Shown in pieces: positions 10,301-17,893 of a stretch of 64,000 bases of DNA; position 1 is the first letter of the stretch; each line of letters begins with the position of its first letter. The stretch comes from Bacteroidota bacterium. Lineage in GTDB: Bacteria > Bacteroidota > Bacteroidia > Flavobacteriales > Flavobacteriaceae. The stretch covers positions 17,904 to 81,903 of the forward strand of contig JAJYSY010000004.1 in the NCBI GenBank assembly GCA_021793375.1, written 5' to 3'. The notes beneath the pieces were generated by a model. That model saw only the letters and a program-made list of their open reading frames with translations, had not been told where the DNA came from and did no database searches. The position numbers and the translations under genes were made by a program.

Positions 10301-10739
10301 TAATAACATCAACGAGCGTTTAAATTTATACACCAAATTAAATGCGTTGAAAACAGAAGAAGAATTACAGGATTTCGAAAAAGAACTCACCGACAGATTC
10401 GGGCCTTTACCCACTCAAGCTGTAGATTTGCTCAACAGTATCAGGATAAAATGGATTGCAAAAAACATTGGATTAGAACGCGTTATTATGAAAAGAGGAG
10501 TGTTGATTGGTTATTTTATAGCTAATCAAGAATCTCGTTTTTATCAAACTCAAAATTTCAGCAAAGTTTTGCAATATGTACAAACACACCCGATGTTGTG
10601 TACGCTTAAAGAAAAAGAAACCCGAAGCGGATTGCGATTATTGATCAGATTCGAAAACATAAAATCTATAGATGATGCTTTACGAGTTTTAAAACCATTA
10701 GATTTTAAGCAAAAAGCTCAACAAGCAGAATTGAATTAA
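7341..10739 (+). CDS. mfd: Transcription-repair coupling factor
   Basis: The 1132-aa protein displaces stalled RNA polymerase and recruits UvrA to transcribed-strand lesions. The order of parts matches Mfd: UvrB-like module (about 1-330), RNA-polymerase-interacting domain beginning NNLNKGDFVVHIDHGIGRFAGL (about 440-500), then the RecG-like translocase with Walker A GDVGFGKTEVAIRAA, DEEQ box LLIVDEEQKFG, TLTATPIPRTL, and the QMRGRVGRS motif VI, and a C-terminal D7 region. Length is normal. Its stop overlaps the stop of the convergent barstar gene by 4 bp (TTAA, 10736-10739). Confidence 0.97.
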   Translation: MSKTTILQKFAQSPQQRELQESITQSGKNNKFQLQGLVGSSLSFVIANAFENTAQPFLLVFNDKEEAAYYLNDLEQLIGEKNVFFYPGSYRRPYQIEETDNANILLRAEVLNRINSGKKPEVIVTYPEALFEKVVTRKDLDKNTFKIKVGDELSLDFINEVLFEYDFKRVDFVVEPGEFSVRGGIIDVFSFSDDQPFRIEFFGDEVDSIRNFDIESQLSTEKLKQVRIIPNVENKKLHEVRESFLEYMTKKAVVFLKNYDFCAAQIDDLFQKAEEIFPTLSKEIAHQKPEELFLTSTSFQKQLEEFTVFELSNQVYLQEKKEVKSITFHTKPQPSFNKKFGLLTEDLLKHQEEGYTNTIFCATQQQANRFHDIFDAQENVESEKLAYKTVVLPMHQGFIDEVGKQVCYTDHQIFERYHRFRLKTGYAKKQAITLKELNNLNKGDFVVHIDHGIGRFAGLQKIEVEGKLQEAIKLLYAKRDVLYLSIHSLHKITKYNGKEGTEPTLHKLGGTAWARKKQKTKARVKHIAFDLIKLYAKRRMEKGFQYAPDSYLQHELEASFIYEDTPDQSAATADVKKDMESPQPMDRLVCGDVGFGKTEVAIRAAFKAVDNGKQVAVLVPTTILAFQHHRTFTERLAEMPVKVDYLNRFRTGKERKNVLENLKNGNLDIVIGTHQLVNKSVKFKDLGLLIVDEEQKFGVGVKDKLKTIKENVDTLTLTATPIPRTLQFSLMAARDLSNIATPPPNRFPIETNVVRFSPENIRDAISYEIQRGGQVFFIHNRVQNIKEVAGMIQRLVPDAKVGIGHGQMEGKKLEKLMLSFIDGEFDVLVSTTIVESGLDVPNANTILINNANNFGLSDLHQMRGRVGRSNKKAFCYFITPPYSAMTEEARKRIQALEQFSGLGSGIHIAMKDLEIRGAGDLLGGEQSGFINDMGFETYQKILSEAIEELKENEFKELYKEENIEDKEFVKEVQIDTDFAIMFSDDYINNINERLNLYTKLNALKTEEELQDFEKELTDRFGPLPTQAVDLLNSIRIKWIAKNIGLERVIMKRGVLIGYFIANQESRFYQTQNFSKVLQYVQTHPMLCTLKEKETRSGLRLLIRFENIKSIDDALRVLKPLDFKQKAQQAELN

Positions 10740-11014
10740 AATCCAAAAGGTCGGATGGCATAACGAAATTGAAAATCTTCAAGATTTTCATTTAAATCTT
10801 TTAACGTGCCAATAACATCACTAAAGTCCTCTAATTGAGGTAAATCCATATTGATAAAATGAATTTTTAACGGCAAACTTACCTCTCCGGAAATCACATC
10901 TGCCAAAGCATCTAAGTTTTTTCCGAAATGCAGTGGCAAATCCAATTCTTTTTGAAGTTGAGCATACAATTCTTCTTTAGTTTTAGTTTTGATAAAATCT
11001 ATTTTTATTAGCAT
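10736..11014 (-). CDS. Barstar-family ribonuclease inhibitor
   Basis: The 92-aa cytoplasmic protein matches barstar. The helix-loop motif LHFGKNLDALADVISGEV aligns with barstar YYGENLDALWDCLTG and keeps both aspartates (barstar Asp35 and Asp39 positions) that plug the barnase active site. It starts 6 bp after the stop of the barnase-like gene, in one leftward operon, so it should be the immunity partner. Its stop codon is shared with the end of mfd on the other strand. Confidence 0.88.
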   Translation of the reverse strand: MLIKIDFIKTKTKEELYAQLQKELDLPLHFGKNLDALADVISGEVSLPLKIHFINMDLPQLEDFSDVIGTLKDLNENLEDFQFRYAIRPFGF

Positions 11015-11020
11015 AATAAA

Positions 11021-11500
11021 CTATTGTTTTTGAAAAGTTTTGTAATGATCTTTAGTGATATAAATCAATCCATCATTACTAAAAACCAATCGATCCGCAT
11101 TGCGTTTTCCGCAATTGTAATTTAAATCAGCTTCGTAAAATACTCGTCCTTTTTTCTGAGGTAATTTTTTTTCGCGATTTCCAAATCGATCTCCGCCAAT
11201 AGCTTTTTCCGGTAAAACTTCACATAAATTACCTTTTACAGGAATCCAGCCCTCAGCTTTAGCTTGATTTTTTGTAAGATAATAATCCGGTAATTCTCCA
11301 TTTTCTTTAACATATTCTACCACAACTTTTTCTGCAGTAAGCGCATTGATATCTGAAGCCGAATCAGAAAAATTAACTTCTTCTGTAGCAGAAATGTTTT
11401 CTGCTGTATTATTATCTTTTTGAAGATAAGTAATTCCGAAAATAACGACGACTAATAATAGGATATTTAATGCTTTTTTTGCAGAAAATTTTGTTTTCAT
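11021..11500 (-). CDS. Barnase-like guanyl-preferring ribonuclease, membrane-anchored or secreted
   Basis: The 159-aa protein has an N-terminal hydrophobic segment (about residues 10-25, no clear cleavage site) and then a spacer and a microbial ribonuclease domain. The domain aligns closely to barnase: LPDYYLTKNQAKAEGW, IGGDRFGNREKKLP, then YEADLNYNCGKRNADR. The catalytic Glu (barnase E73), both arginines (R83, R87) and the His (H102, in KDHYKTF) are all present, so it should be active. Two extra cysteines (NLCEV, NYNCG) could form a disulfide. It is paired with barstar just downstream. Confidence 0.9.
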   Translation of the reverse strand: MKTKFSAKKALNILLLVVVIFGITYLQKDNNTAENISATEEVNFSDSASDINALTAEKVVVEYVKENGELPDYYLTKNQAKAEGWIPVKGNLCEVLPEKAIGGDRFGNREKKLPQKKGRVFYEADLNYNCGKRNADRLVFSNDGLIYITKDHYKTFQKQ

Positions 11501-11545
11501 TAGAAATAAAGAATAATTTTTGTTAAAAATGTATAATTGATTTTA

Positions 11546-11553
11546 CAAAGATA
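11546..11553 (-). promoter_or_regulatory. -7 promoter box of the barnase/barstar operon
   Basis: The minus strand reads TATCTTTG, an exact TAnnTTTG box, 46 bp upstream of the barnase start. A TTTG at 11568-11571 is closer than usual (14 bp), so the -33 element is uncertain. Confidence 0.45.
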
Positions 11554-11624
11554 TATATTCGTTATTGCAAAAAATAAGAATATTTTAAATTATCCTCCGT
11601 TATATAAAAAAACAGCTTTTTAAA

Positions 11625-13133
11625 ATGAAATTCTATTACGTTCTCCTTGTTTTATTTCTTTTCACCGCCTGTCATAAAGATAAAAAATCCGATTTTTCAG
11701 CAGATGAAAAAGAAATTCTCTCTTTTAAATTTGAAGAGGACTTACACCCAACACTTCTTTCACAAGATATGGAAGGAACAGTTTTAAATGCGGAAATTAT
11801 ATTAACTGCTTCGGAAGTAATAGATGTTTCAGCATTGACCGCCACTTTTGAATTTGCCGGAGAAGGTGTTTATGTAGAACAGGAAAAACAAGAATCAGGG
11901 GTAAGTACAAATGATTTTTCCAAACCCATTACTTATGAGGTTCGCGATAAGGAGGGTAATTCAAAATCCTATCAGATAAAAGTTACTACTTTACCGGATG
12001 TGAAATCTGAAGTTCCTCATATTTATATCACTACTGATGGTGGAGTTCCCGTAGATTCTAAAGAAAATTATGTAGAAGCAGATATTTTTATCGATGGAAA
12101 AGAAGTTTATCACGATTTTGAAGGAAGAACTAAAATAAGAGGAAGAGGAAATGATTCTTGGAATCAGCCTAAAAAACCCTATAAATTAAAACTTTTTGAT
12201 AAAAAAGAATTGTTGGGACTTTTGCCGGGTAAGAAATGGATTTTAAGATCAAATTACAGAGCAGAAAGCTTGATGTTGGATGCGGTGGCTTTTAGAATAG
12301 CGAGTTTGTTGGATATGCCTTACACCCATCATGCGGTTCCGGTAGATATCACGTTGAATGGAGAATATATGGGAAGCTATACTTTTACCGAGCAAAAAGA
12401 AGCAAAATCCAATCGTATAAATGTGGGAGATGAAGGTTTATACCTCAACTTAGATACTTATATGCATAAACCTCCGGGTTTGTTTTATTCTGAATTTTTT
12501 GATTTGCCGGTGATGATTCGTTATCCGAAATTCAAAGATTTTTCTCCTTCTGAAGTAGAAAGTGAATTGGAAAGAATAAAAAATGATTTTGAAATCTTTG
12601 AAGAAAAAGTAGCCGCAGCAGATTTTCCGGAAAATGATTATTTGGAATATTTTGATGCTTTGGAATTGGTAAATTATCTGATTGTTTATAACCTGAGTTT
12701 AAATCAAGAAATCAATCACCCTAAAAGTACTTTTATGCATAAACACAAAGATGGAAAATATAAAATGGGACCGGTTTGGGATTTTGATTGGGCTTTTGGA
12801 TATGACGCTAATATAAATCAACATTTTACCACTCCGGAAGATCCTTTATTTGTGACAGGAGATTTAACCGGAAAAGTATTTTTTGAGAAATTTTTAGAAG
12901 ATCCGGAAATAATAGGATTGTATAAAGAACGTTGGAATTGGTTCAGAACCAATAAATATCCTATGTTGATTCAATACATAGAAGAATATGCTGAAGTCAT
13001 TGAAGGATCTTATGCTTTGGATTATGAAAAATGGGAACAAGGTGTGGGCGATGCGGAAACAGCAGCGCAAGAATTGATAGATTGGCTTGATCAGCGTACT
13101 GCTTATATAGATGGATATATTGCTGAATTATAA
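11625..13133 (+). CDS. CotH-kinase-like surface lipoprotein
   Basis: The 502-aa protein starts with a lipoprotein signal (LFTAC, Cys16). Residues 25-130 form a DUF5018-like beta domain (VLNAEIILTASEVIDVSALTA). The CotH domain follows: IRGRGNDSWNQPKKPYKLKL, LLPGKKWILRSNY, DITLNGEYMGSYTFTEQ and the metal-binding MGPVWDFDWAFG. CotH of Bacillus is an atypical kinase of spore-coat proteins; in Bacteroidota these are exported and their substrates are unknown. The DUF2807 gene starts 19 bp later, so the two are probably co-transcribed. Confidence 0.85.
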   Translation: MKFYYVLLVLFLFTACHKDKKSDFSADEKEILSFKFEEDLHPTLLSQDMEGTVLNAEIILTASEVIDVSALTATFEFAGEGVYVEQEKQESGVSTNDFSKPITYEVRDKEGNSKSYQIKVTTLPDVKSEVPHIYITTDGGVPVDSKENYVEADIFIDGKEVYHDFEGRTKIRGRGNDSWNQPKKPYKLKLFDKKELLGLLPGKKWILRSNYRAESLMLDAVAFRIASLLDMPYTHHAVPVDITLNGEYMGSYTFTEQKEAKSNRINVGDEGLYLNLDTYMHKPPGLFYSEFFDLPVMIRYPKFKDFSPSEVESELERIKNDFEIFEEKVAAADFPENDYLEYFDALELVNYLIVYNLSLNQEINHPKSTFMHKHKDGKYKMGPVWDFDWAFGYDANINQHFTTPEDPLFVTGDLTGKVFFEKFLEDPEIIGLYKERWNWFRTNKYPMLIQYIEEYAEVIEGSYALDYEKWEQGVGDAETAAQELIDWLDQRTAYIDGYIAEL

Positions 13134-13152
13134 AACATTAAAATCGATTATC

Positions 13153-13824
13153 ATGAAAAATATAGTTGTATTTCTTGTATTAGCTTTTTGGGGATTAAAC
13201 ACTGGTTTTGCCCAAATAGAAAAAAGCTTAGAGAATTTTGATAAAGTAAAAGTTTCAGATAAAATAGAATTGAAATTAATTAAAGCAGATGAAAACAAAG
13301 CGATAATTTCCGGAGAAAATGCAGAAGAAGTAAAGTTGATTGTAAAAAATAATCGGCTTAACATAAGAATGGAAACCACCAAGTTTTTACAAGGAGAAGA
13401 TATTGTGGTGCAGTTGTTTTATCAAAATATAGATGAACTTGTTGCCACCGGAGGAGCACTTGTTTCTGCACAAGAAACTTTGAGGCAAAATCAGTTTAAA
13501 ATTACAGCAAATAAAGGGGCAGAAGTTGAGTTGGATTTGGAAGTAGAAAGAATAGAAATAAAAACAAATTCCGGAGGCGAAATCAGTTTGACCGGAGAAG
13601 CTGAGGTTCAGGAGGTGATAGCCAACAGCGGAGGATTCTATGATGGAGAAAACTTAAAAACTCGACATACAAAAGTAACGGTAAACGCCGGGGGAAAAGC
13701 GGATATCAATGCTGCAAAAACCGTAGATGCCAAAACCCGAGCCGGAGGAGAAATCCATATATGGGGAAATGCAGAAGTTAAAGAAAAGAAAATTGCCGGT
13801 GGAAAAGTGAAACTTCATAGATGA
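13153..13824 (+). CDS. DUF2807 (head GIN domain) secreted protein
   Basis: I place the start at ATG 13153 because it gives a clean signal peptide (MKNIVVFLVLAFWGLNTGFA, then Q); the in-frame ATG at 13111 would overlap the CotH gene and add a hydrophilic extension. The protein has 223 aa. The mature part opens with the DUF2807 pattern (SLENFDKVKVSDKIELKLIK) and continues as short beta-strand repeats rich in G-G-E/K turns (NSGGEISLTGEAEVQEV), suggesting a right-handed beta-helix. Function is unknown; it is periplasmic or outer-membrane-associated. Confidence 0.85.
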   Translation: MKNIVVFLVLAFWGLNTGFAQIEKSLENFDKVKVSDKIELKLIKADENKAIISGENAEEVKLIVKNNRLNIRMETTKFLQGEDIVVQLFYQNIDELVATGGALVSAQETLRQNQFKITANKGAEVELDLEVERIEIKTNSGGEISLTGEAEVQEVIANSGGFYDGENLKTRHTKVTVNAGGKADINAAKTVDAKTRAGGEIHIWGNAEVKEKKIAGGKVKLHR

Positions 13825-13901
13825 AGAAAATGATTTTGGGATAAAATCCAATTAACAGGATAAATTCCTTATTTTTATTTATTTTTGAATAAATAAAGTT
13901 T

Positions 13902-14972
13902 ATGAAATCTTATCAAAAAGGAAGAGGAGCGCAGAAACGAGTTCACAACAAATTTTATGAATTAGAGCACATTCCTGATCCTGAATATTTGGAATATTGT
14001 TTAAAAGAGGAAGGAGAATCTGCAGTAAATCTTAAAACAAAATTTCAGCGGGTTTTTCCAAAGACTATTGTCAATAAAGTGAAAAGTCCGGATTTACGGA
14101 TGGAATATTCTTTAAACCCTTATCAAGGTTGTGAACACGGTTGTGTGTATTGTTATGCAAGAAATTCTCATCAATATTGGGGATATGGTCCGGGACAAGA
14201 TTTTGAAAAACAGGTTTTGATCAAAAAAAATGCGCCGGAGTTATTGGATAAAACTTTACGAAAGAAAAATTGGGATCCTAAACCCATAGTTTTTTCCGGA
14301 AATACAGATTGTTATCAACCTATAGAAAGAAAGTTAGAAATTACCCGAAAATGTCTTCAAGTGATGTTAAAGCATAAACATCCTGCAGGAATCATCACTA
14401 AAAACGCTTTGGTATTGAGGGATTTAGATATTTTAAAAGAATTGGCAAATTATAATCTAATCAAAGTCAATATTTCTATCACAACGCTTTCAGAAGAAAC
14501 CAAGCGCATGTTGGAACCGCGAACTTCAAGTATAAAACAACGGCTGAAAACGGTAGAAACTTTATCGAAAAATAATATTCCTGTGGCGGTGATGATGGCG
14601 CCGATTATTCCGGGAATAAACAGTCATGAGATATTTCCTTTGGTAAAACGCATAAGTGAAGTCGGCGCAAATTCGGTGAATTATACAGTGGTGCGATTAA
14701 ATGGGGCAATAGGAGAAATTTTTTCGGACTGGATTGAAAAAGCTATGCCTGATCGGGCGCAAAAAGTATTGAATCAAATTGCGGATTGTCATGGAGGAAA
14801 TTTAAACGAAAGCAGATATGGGTATCGCATGCGTGGAGAAGGAGAAATTGCCAAGCAGATTGCGCAACAATTTAAAATTGCAAAAAATAAATTTATGCCG
14901 CATCGTTTTTGGCCGGAATTGGAAACCAAACATTATTTAAGATTGAAAAAACCACAATTAAAACTGTTTTAA
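13902..14972 (+). CDS. PA0069/SPL-like radical SAM protein
   Basis: The 356-aa protein has the radical SAM Cx3Cx2C cluster motif at C77-C81-C84 (GCEHGCVYCYARN), preceded by the NPYQG signature of the spore-photolyase-like PA0069 subfamily. VFSGNTDCYQPIERKLEITR and the NYTVVRLNGAI segment are typical of that group. It needs [4Fe-4S] and S-adenosylmethionine. The substrate is unknown; DNA photoproduct repair by analogy with spore photoproduct lyase is speculation. It is followed by a shared bidirectional terminator. Confidence 0.9.
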   Translation: MKSYQKGRGAQKRVHNKFYELEHIPDPEYLEYCLKEEGESAVNLKTKFQRVFPKTIVNKVKSPDLRMEYSLNPYQGCEHGCVYCYARNSHQYWGYGPGQDFEKQVLIKKNAPELLDKTLRKKNWDPKPIVFSGNTDCYQPIERKLEITRKCLQVMLKHKHPAGIITKNALVLRDLDILKELANYNLIKVNISITTLSEETKRMLEPRTSSIKQRLKTVETLSKNNIPVAVMMAPIIPGINSHEIFPLVKRISEVGANSVNYTVVRLNGAIGEIFSDWIEKAMPDRAQKVLNQIADCHGGNLNESRYGYRMRGEGEIAKQIAQQFKIAKNKFMPHRFWPELETKHYLRLKKPQLKLF

Positions 14973-14983
14973 AAGTAAAAAAT

Positions 14984-15020
14984 AAAAAAGCTCAACCTTG
15001 GAAAGATCAAAGTTGAGCTT
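14984..15020. terminator. Bidirectional terminator between convergent genes
   Basis: A 9-bp perfect stem (AAGCTCAAC/GTTGAGCTT, 14988-15020) lies between the convergent radical SAM and T9SS genes. The minus-strand exit is T-rich (A-run 14984-14989); the plus exit is weaker. Confidence 0.75.
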
Positions 15021-15046
15021 TAAAATTATTCAGCGAAGAAAAATAA

Positions 15047-16525
15047 TTATTTCACTACTAATTTTTTGGTCAATTGTCCGTTTTCACCGGAAAATAAAAC
15101 AAAATAAATTCCGCTGTCAAGATTTAAATCAACTGAATTTTGAAGAGAAGAAATCGAAGTTTCTTGAACTTTTTTTCCATTTATATCAAAAATAACAAGT
15201 TGATTAAGCTCTACAGAACTTTCAAAATTAAGCTGATCTTTTGCCGGATTGGGAAACATAGTAATCGCATCTTTTTCAAAAGAAGGCAAGCCCATCACTC
15301 CGCATGCAATAGGATCATAGATTACTTCTCCTAAAGAATCATCATCTGCTTTGTCAAAAATTACTTCGGCAACTTCTTCTAAAGTGCTTTCTTCTCCTTC
15401 AATCCAGCAATTGTGTTTTGCCATAATAGTATTTGGGGTGTTGTTGTATAAAGCATAAGTTTCTCCACCGTTTCCGTTTTCAGAGAAAATATTATTTCCA
15501 GGATTATCTTCATCATCACCAAGATTTGCGGTGGCTTCATTGATTACTGTAATTCCCCAGAGATTACGACGGATTTCATTTCCGGTAAGCACTGCAACTT
15601 GACTACTGCTGCCCGAAGTCATAGAAACACCACTTCCGCCTAAAGCCGGATTTCCTTCCGTGTCATTATCTTCAATAACATTTTCTATGATTTCAACATA
15701 AGCATCACCGGTTCCTTGAACATTTATTCCGTATCTGTTGTCTTGAATAATATTATCTTCCACAAGAGCATTTAATTGTCCGCCCATTAAATTTCCAAGA
15801 GAAATTCCTCCAATACTGGTTAAATCACGATCTCCGATGATTGTGTTTCCAATAATTTCTATAGCTTCAACTCCGGAAGAACCTAAGTTTATTTGTGGTC
15901 TGTTTGTTACCTCTTGGCTGTTGGCTTCTATATAATTGTTTAAAATTTTTGGAGCAGCATCAACATTTGCTCCCGAAGCAACAGCAGATAAAGCATTTTT
16001 ATAAAATCTGTTGTTTTCAATTAAAGGAGCTCCGTTAGAAATATTAACAGTTCCGCTGGTGTTTACACCATCTGCTGTATTATATTCAAAAATACTATTG
16101 GTTAAAGTTAAGTTTGGAGTGATTACCCTTAATCCTCCTCCGTTTTTAAAACTGGTGTAATCGATGTGAATTAAAGCCTCGTCTTGTAAACGAAAACCAT
16201 CATAAGGCGTTAAACTGTCTGTAGCATTTATATCGATGAGGTTTTCTTCTTCACCTATGCTCAGCCAGCTGCCGCTAATAGTAATTAAAACTTCTTCATC
16301 AATACGGATATTTTCGCCGGCATTAAAAGTCAGCGTATCACTTTCTTCCACCATAATATCTTGTTTGATAAAATAAGTGTTGTCAGAAAACTCTACTGTT
16401 TCTTCACTTTCTTCCATCAAATCTTCAAGTGTCCAATTCACACCGGTGTCGGGTGTGGTAAATTCTTGAGCAAAAACGCTAAAACTAAGGCATAGCGCTA
16501 TAAATAAAGTAATTTTTTTCATCAT
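15047..16525 (-). CDS. T9SS-secreted right-handed beta-helix protein
   Basis: The 492-aa protein has an N-terminal signal peptide (about 1-20, ending VFAQ). Residues 150-390 contain N-rich parallel beta-helix coils of the NosD/pectate-lyase-like type (LIENNRFYKN, ALVEDNIIQDNRYGINVQGT, IIENVIEDND). The last 70 residues are a type A sorting domain (MFPNPAKDQLNFESS to the KKLVVK end), so it should be exported by the type IX system and anchored to the surface or released. It could bind or cut polysaccharide, but no catalytic residues are evident. Confidence 0.88.
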   Translation of the reverse strand: MMKKITLFIALCLSFSVFAQEFTTPDTGVNWTLEDLMEESEETVEFSDNTYFIKQDIMVEESDTLTFNAGENIRIDEEVLITISGSWLSIGEEENLIDINATDSLTPYDGFRLQDEALIHIDYTSFKNGGGLRVITPNLTLTNSIFEYNTADGVNTSGTVNISNGAPLIENNRFYKNALSAVASGANVDAAPKILNNYIEANSQEVTNRPQINLGSSGVEAIEIIGNTIIGDRDLTSIGGISLGNLMGGQLNALVEDNIIQDNRYGINVQGTGDAYVEIIENVIEDNDTEGNPALGGSGVSMTSGSSSQVAVLTGNEIRRNLWGITVINEATANLGDDEDNPGNNIFSENGNGGETYALYNNTPNTIMAKHNCWIEGEESTLEEVAEVIFDKADDDSLGEVIYDPIACGVMGLPSFEKDAITMFPNPAKDQLNFESSVELNQLVIFDINGKKVQETSISSLQNSVDLNLDSGIYFVLFSGENGQLTKKLVVK

Positions 16526-16637
16526 AAAATTTTTTAAGATTGTTTAAAGTTAGTTTACAAAGCTAACAGCTATATTTATAAAAATTAAGTAAAACGGTAG
16601 ATTTTTAAGAAATGGGAATTTTATTTAATTATTTTGT

Positions 16638-16666
16638 TTTGTAATCCGAAGAAAATAATACCTTCG
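16638..16666 (+). promoter_or_regulatory. Probable folB promoter
   Basis: TTTG at 16638-16641 and TACCTTCG at 16659-16666 (TAnnTTTG with one mismatch) are 17 bp apart and 13 bp upstream of the ATG. Spacing is slightly short for the Bacteroidota consensus. Confidence 0.4.
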
Positions 16667-16679
16667 CAAAAAAATAATC

Positions 16680-17036
16680 ATGGGTATAATTCGATTAAAT
16701 AATATCCGTTGCTATTCTTATCACGGTTGTTTGACCGAAGAGGCAGAAATAGGAAGCGATTACAGAGTAGATTTATGGGTAAAAGCTGATTTTAAAAAAG
16801 CTTTTGAAACTGATCAATTAGAAGACACCATAGATTATGTCAAGCTGAATAAGTTGGTGAAAACGGAAATGAGTAAACGTTCTAACCTTTTGGAAGAAGT
16901 AGCCAACCGTATTATACAACAGATTTTAGAACAATTTCCTACAGTTGGTGAAACCGGGGTGAGCGTTTCAAAAATAAATCCTCCTTTAGGTGGAGATGTA
17001 GAAAGTGTGACAGTTGAAATAAGTAAATCAAGATAG
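16680..17036 (+). CDS. folB: Dihydroneopterin aldolase
   Basis: The 118-aa cytoplasmic enzyme converts 7,8-dihydroneopterin to 6-hydroxymethyl-dihydropterin and glycolaldehyde in folate synthesis. Family marks are visible: NIRCYSYHGCLTEEAEIG near the start (the YHG...E pterin-binding segment), DTIDYVKL, SNLLEEVANRII with the conserved Glu, and the C-terminal KINPPLGGDVESVTVEI carrying the catalytic-lysine region. Length is normal. The ATG at 16680 gives the usual N-terminus. A further folate-pathway gene, fhs, lies 6 kb away beyond the inserted element. Confidence 0.93.
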   Translation: MGIIRLNNIRCYSYHGCLTEEAEIGSDYRVDLWVKADFKKAFETDQLEDTIDYVKLNKLVKTEMSKRSNLLEEVANRIIQQILEQFPTVGETGVSVSKINPPLGGDVESVTVEISKSR

Positions 17037-17037
17037 G

Positions 17038-17069
17038 TTTGTTTTAAAATATCAAAAAACCTATATTTG
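17038..17069 (+). promoter_or_regulatory. Consensus promoter of tRNA-Cys
   Basis: TTTG at 17038-17041, a 20-bp spacer and TATATTTG at 17062-17069 match the Bacteroidota consensus exactly. The mature tRNA begins 17 bp after the -7 box. Confidence 0.8.
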
Positions 17070-17086
17070 CGCACGAAAATAAATTT

Positions 17087-17157
17087 GGTACCGTGGCCGA
17101 GTGGCTAGGCACTGGTCTGCAAAACCATGAACACCGGTTCGAATCCGGTCGGTACCT
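17087..17157 (+). tRNA. tRNA-Cys (GCA)
   Basis: A cloverleaf can be drawn: acceptor GGTACCG/CGGTACC, D arm GCC...GGC, anticodon loop CTGCAAA with anticodon GCA and normal U33, T stem ACCGG/CCGGT with loop TTCGAAT, and discriminator U73, a cysteine identity base. CCA is not encoded. The outermost anticodon-stem pair is mismatched (C/T). Its 3' end (17146-17158) is repeated at 22979-22991, marking integration of a mobile element. Confidence 0.93.
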
Positions 17158-17158
17158 C
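17146..17158 (+). repeat. attL core of the tRNA-Cys element
   Basis: The 13-mer CGGTCGGTACCTC, covering the last 12 bases of tRNA-Cys and one more, recurs at 22979-22991. It marks the tRNA-side junction; the tRNA stays intact after insertion. Confidence 0.85.
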
Positions 17159-17192
17159 AAATAACATTGATAATCAGGCGTTTACATAAATC

Positions 17193-17212
17193 TTTGCGAA
17201 CTATTTGCGAAC
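17193..17212 (+). repeat. Left-end integrase arm-type sites (2 x TTTGCGAAC)
   Basis: TTTGCGAAC occurs at 17193-17201 and 17204-17212, 11 bp apart, so on one face of the helix. The same 9-mer is present three times at the other end (22831-22861). Position and phasing fit arm-type binding sites of a lambda-type tyrosine integrase. Confidence 0.7.
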
Positions 17213-17301
17213 GGTTTTATTTTTAGCCTATTTTAGAAGGATTCTTTCAAAATAAATTATCTTTGTCTAAAGCTGTTTATTTAGCTTTTATAATTACTAA
17301 T

Positions 17302-17338
17302 AAGGACGTGGATTTGCTTTTTCTGCGTCCTTTTTTTT
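17302..17338 (+). terminator. Terminator inside the element, downstream of tRNA-Cys
   Basis: AAGGACG (17302-17308) pairs with CGTCCTT (17326-17332), followed by eight T. It is oriented to stop transcription coming from tRNA-Cys, before the element's repeats. Confidence 0.7.
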
Positions 17339-17392
17339 CATCTAAATAAATAATGTTTTTAAAATATGAGGTTTTATCAAGCTTCTATTTTC

Positions 17393-17545
17393 TGCACTAT
17401 ATTGCACTATAATTTTACACACTCCTTTTATAGCTCGAAAAACAAAGTTTCTAAATGTTAAGCTTTGTCGGGTTTTCTTTCCTTTTATAGCTCGAGAAAC
17501 GGTTTAAATATCCGACTTATAACGGCGTATGTTTTTATAACTCGA
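17393..17545 (+). repeat. Direct repeats in the element's non-coding block
   Basis: CCTTTTATAGCTCGA occurs exactly at 17424-17438 and 17481-17495 and with mismatches at 17531-17545. TGCACTATA is doubled at 17393-17401 and 17403-17411. No gene overlaps them. They adjoin the CTCGGTAAC iterons. Confidence 0.7.
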
Positions 17546-17560
17546 TGAATAAACTCTTAT

Positions 17561-17868
17561 TCTCGGTAACGTTATTTGCGTTCTCGGTAACCTCGGTAAC
17601 TCAAGTGACCGAGAATAACGGTGTAACTGCTTGATTATCAATGTAAGTTACCCAAGTTACCGAGAAATTGAAGTAATAAACGTATTTTATAAAACATTTT
17701 TTGAATTATTCTTCTTCTCATTGCAAAAAACTTTTTTCTTATGCGTGCGTTACTTGATATTCTCGGTAACCTCGGTAACGAATCTTTGTAAATGCGTATC
17801 AATAGGGGGTTTACGAATGAAAATAAATAAAAATTCTCGGTAACTGCGTGACCCAAATTACCGAGAAT
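17561..17868. repeat. CTCGGTAAC iteron array, candidate replication origin
   Basis: CTCGGTAAC occurs exactly at 17562-17570, 17583-17591, 17592-17600, 17762-17770, 17771-17779 and 17836-17844. The inverse GTTACCGAG is at 17656-17664, with near copies at 17605-17613, 17647-17655 and 17857-17865. Two sites form back-to-back dimers (17583-17600, 17762-17779), and 17833-17868 is an inverted repeat with 11-bp arms. The array directly follows the 3' end of the replication gene. The arrangement suits a Rep-bound origin or a regulator array. Confidence 0.7.
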
Positions 17869-17893
17869 CCTTCCATTTAATTAAAATGGGTTA

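Noticed and set aside
17631..17856. Overlapping 70- and 72-aa ORFs on both strands in the element's non-coding block
   Set aside because: They run through iteron repeats, lack known motifs and have biased composition; the repeats explain the open frames.
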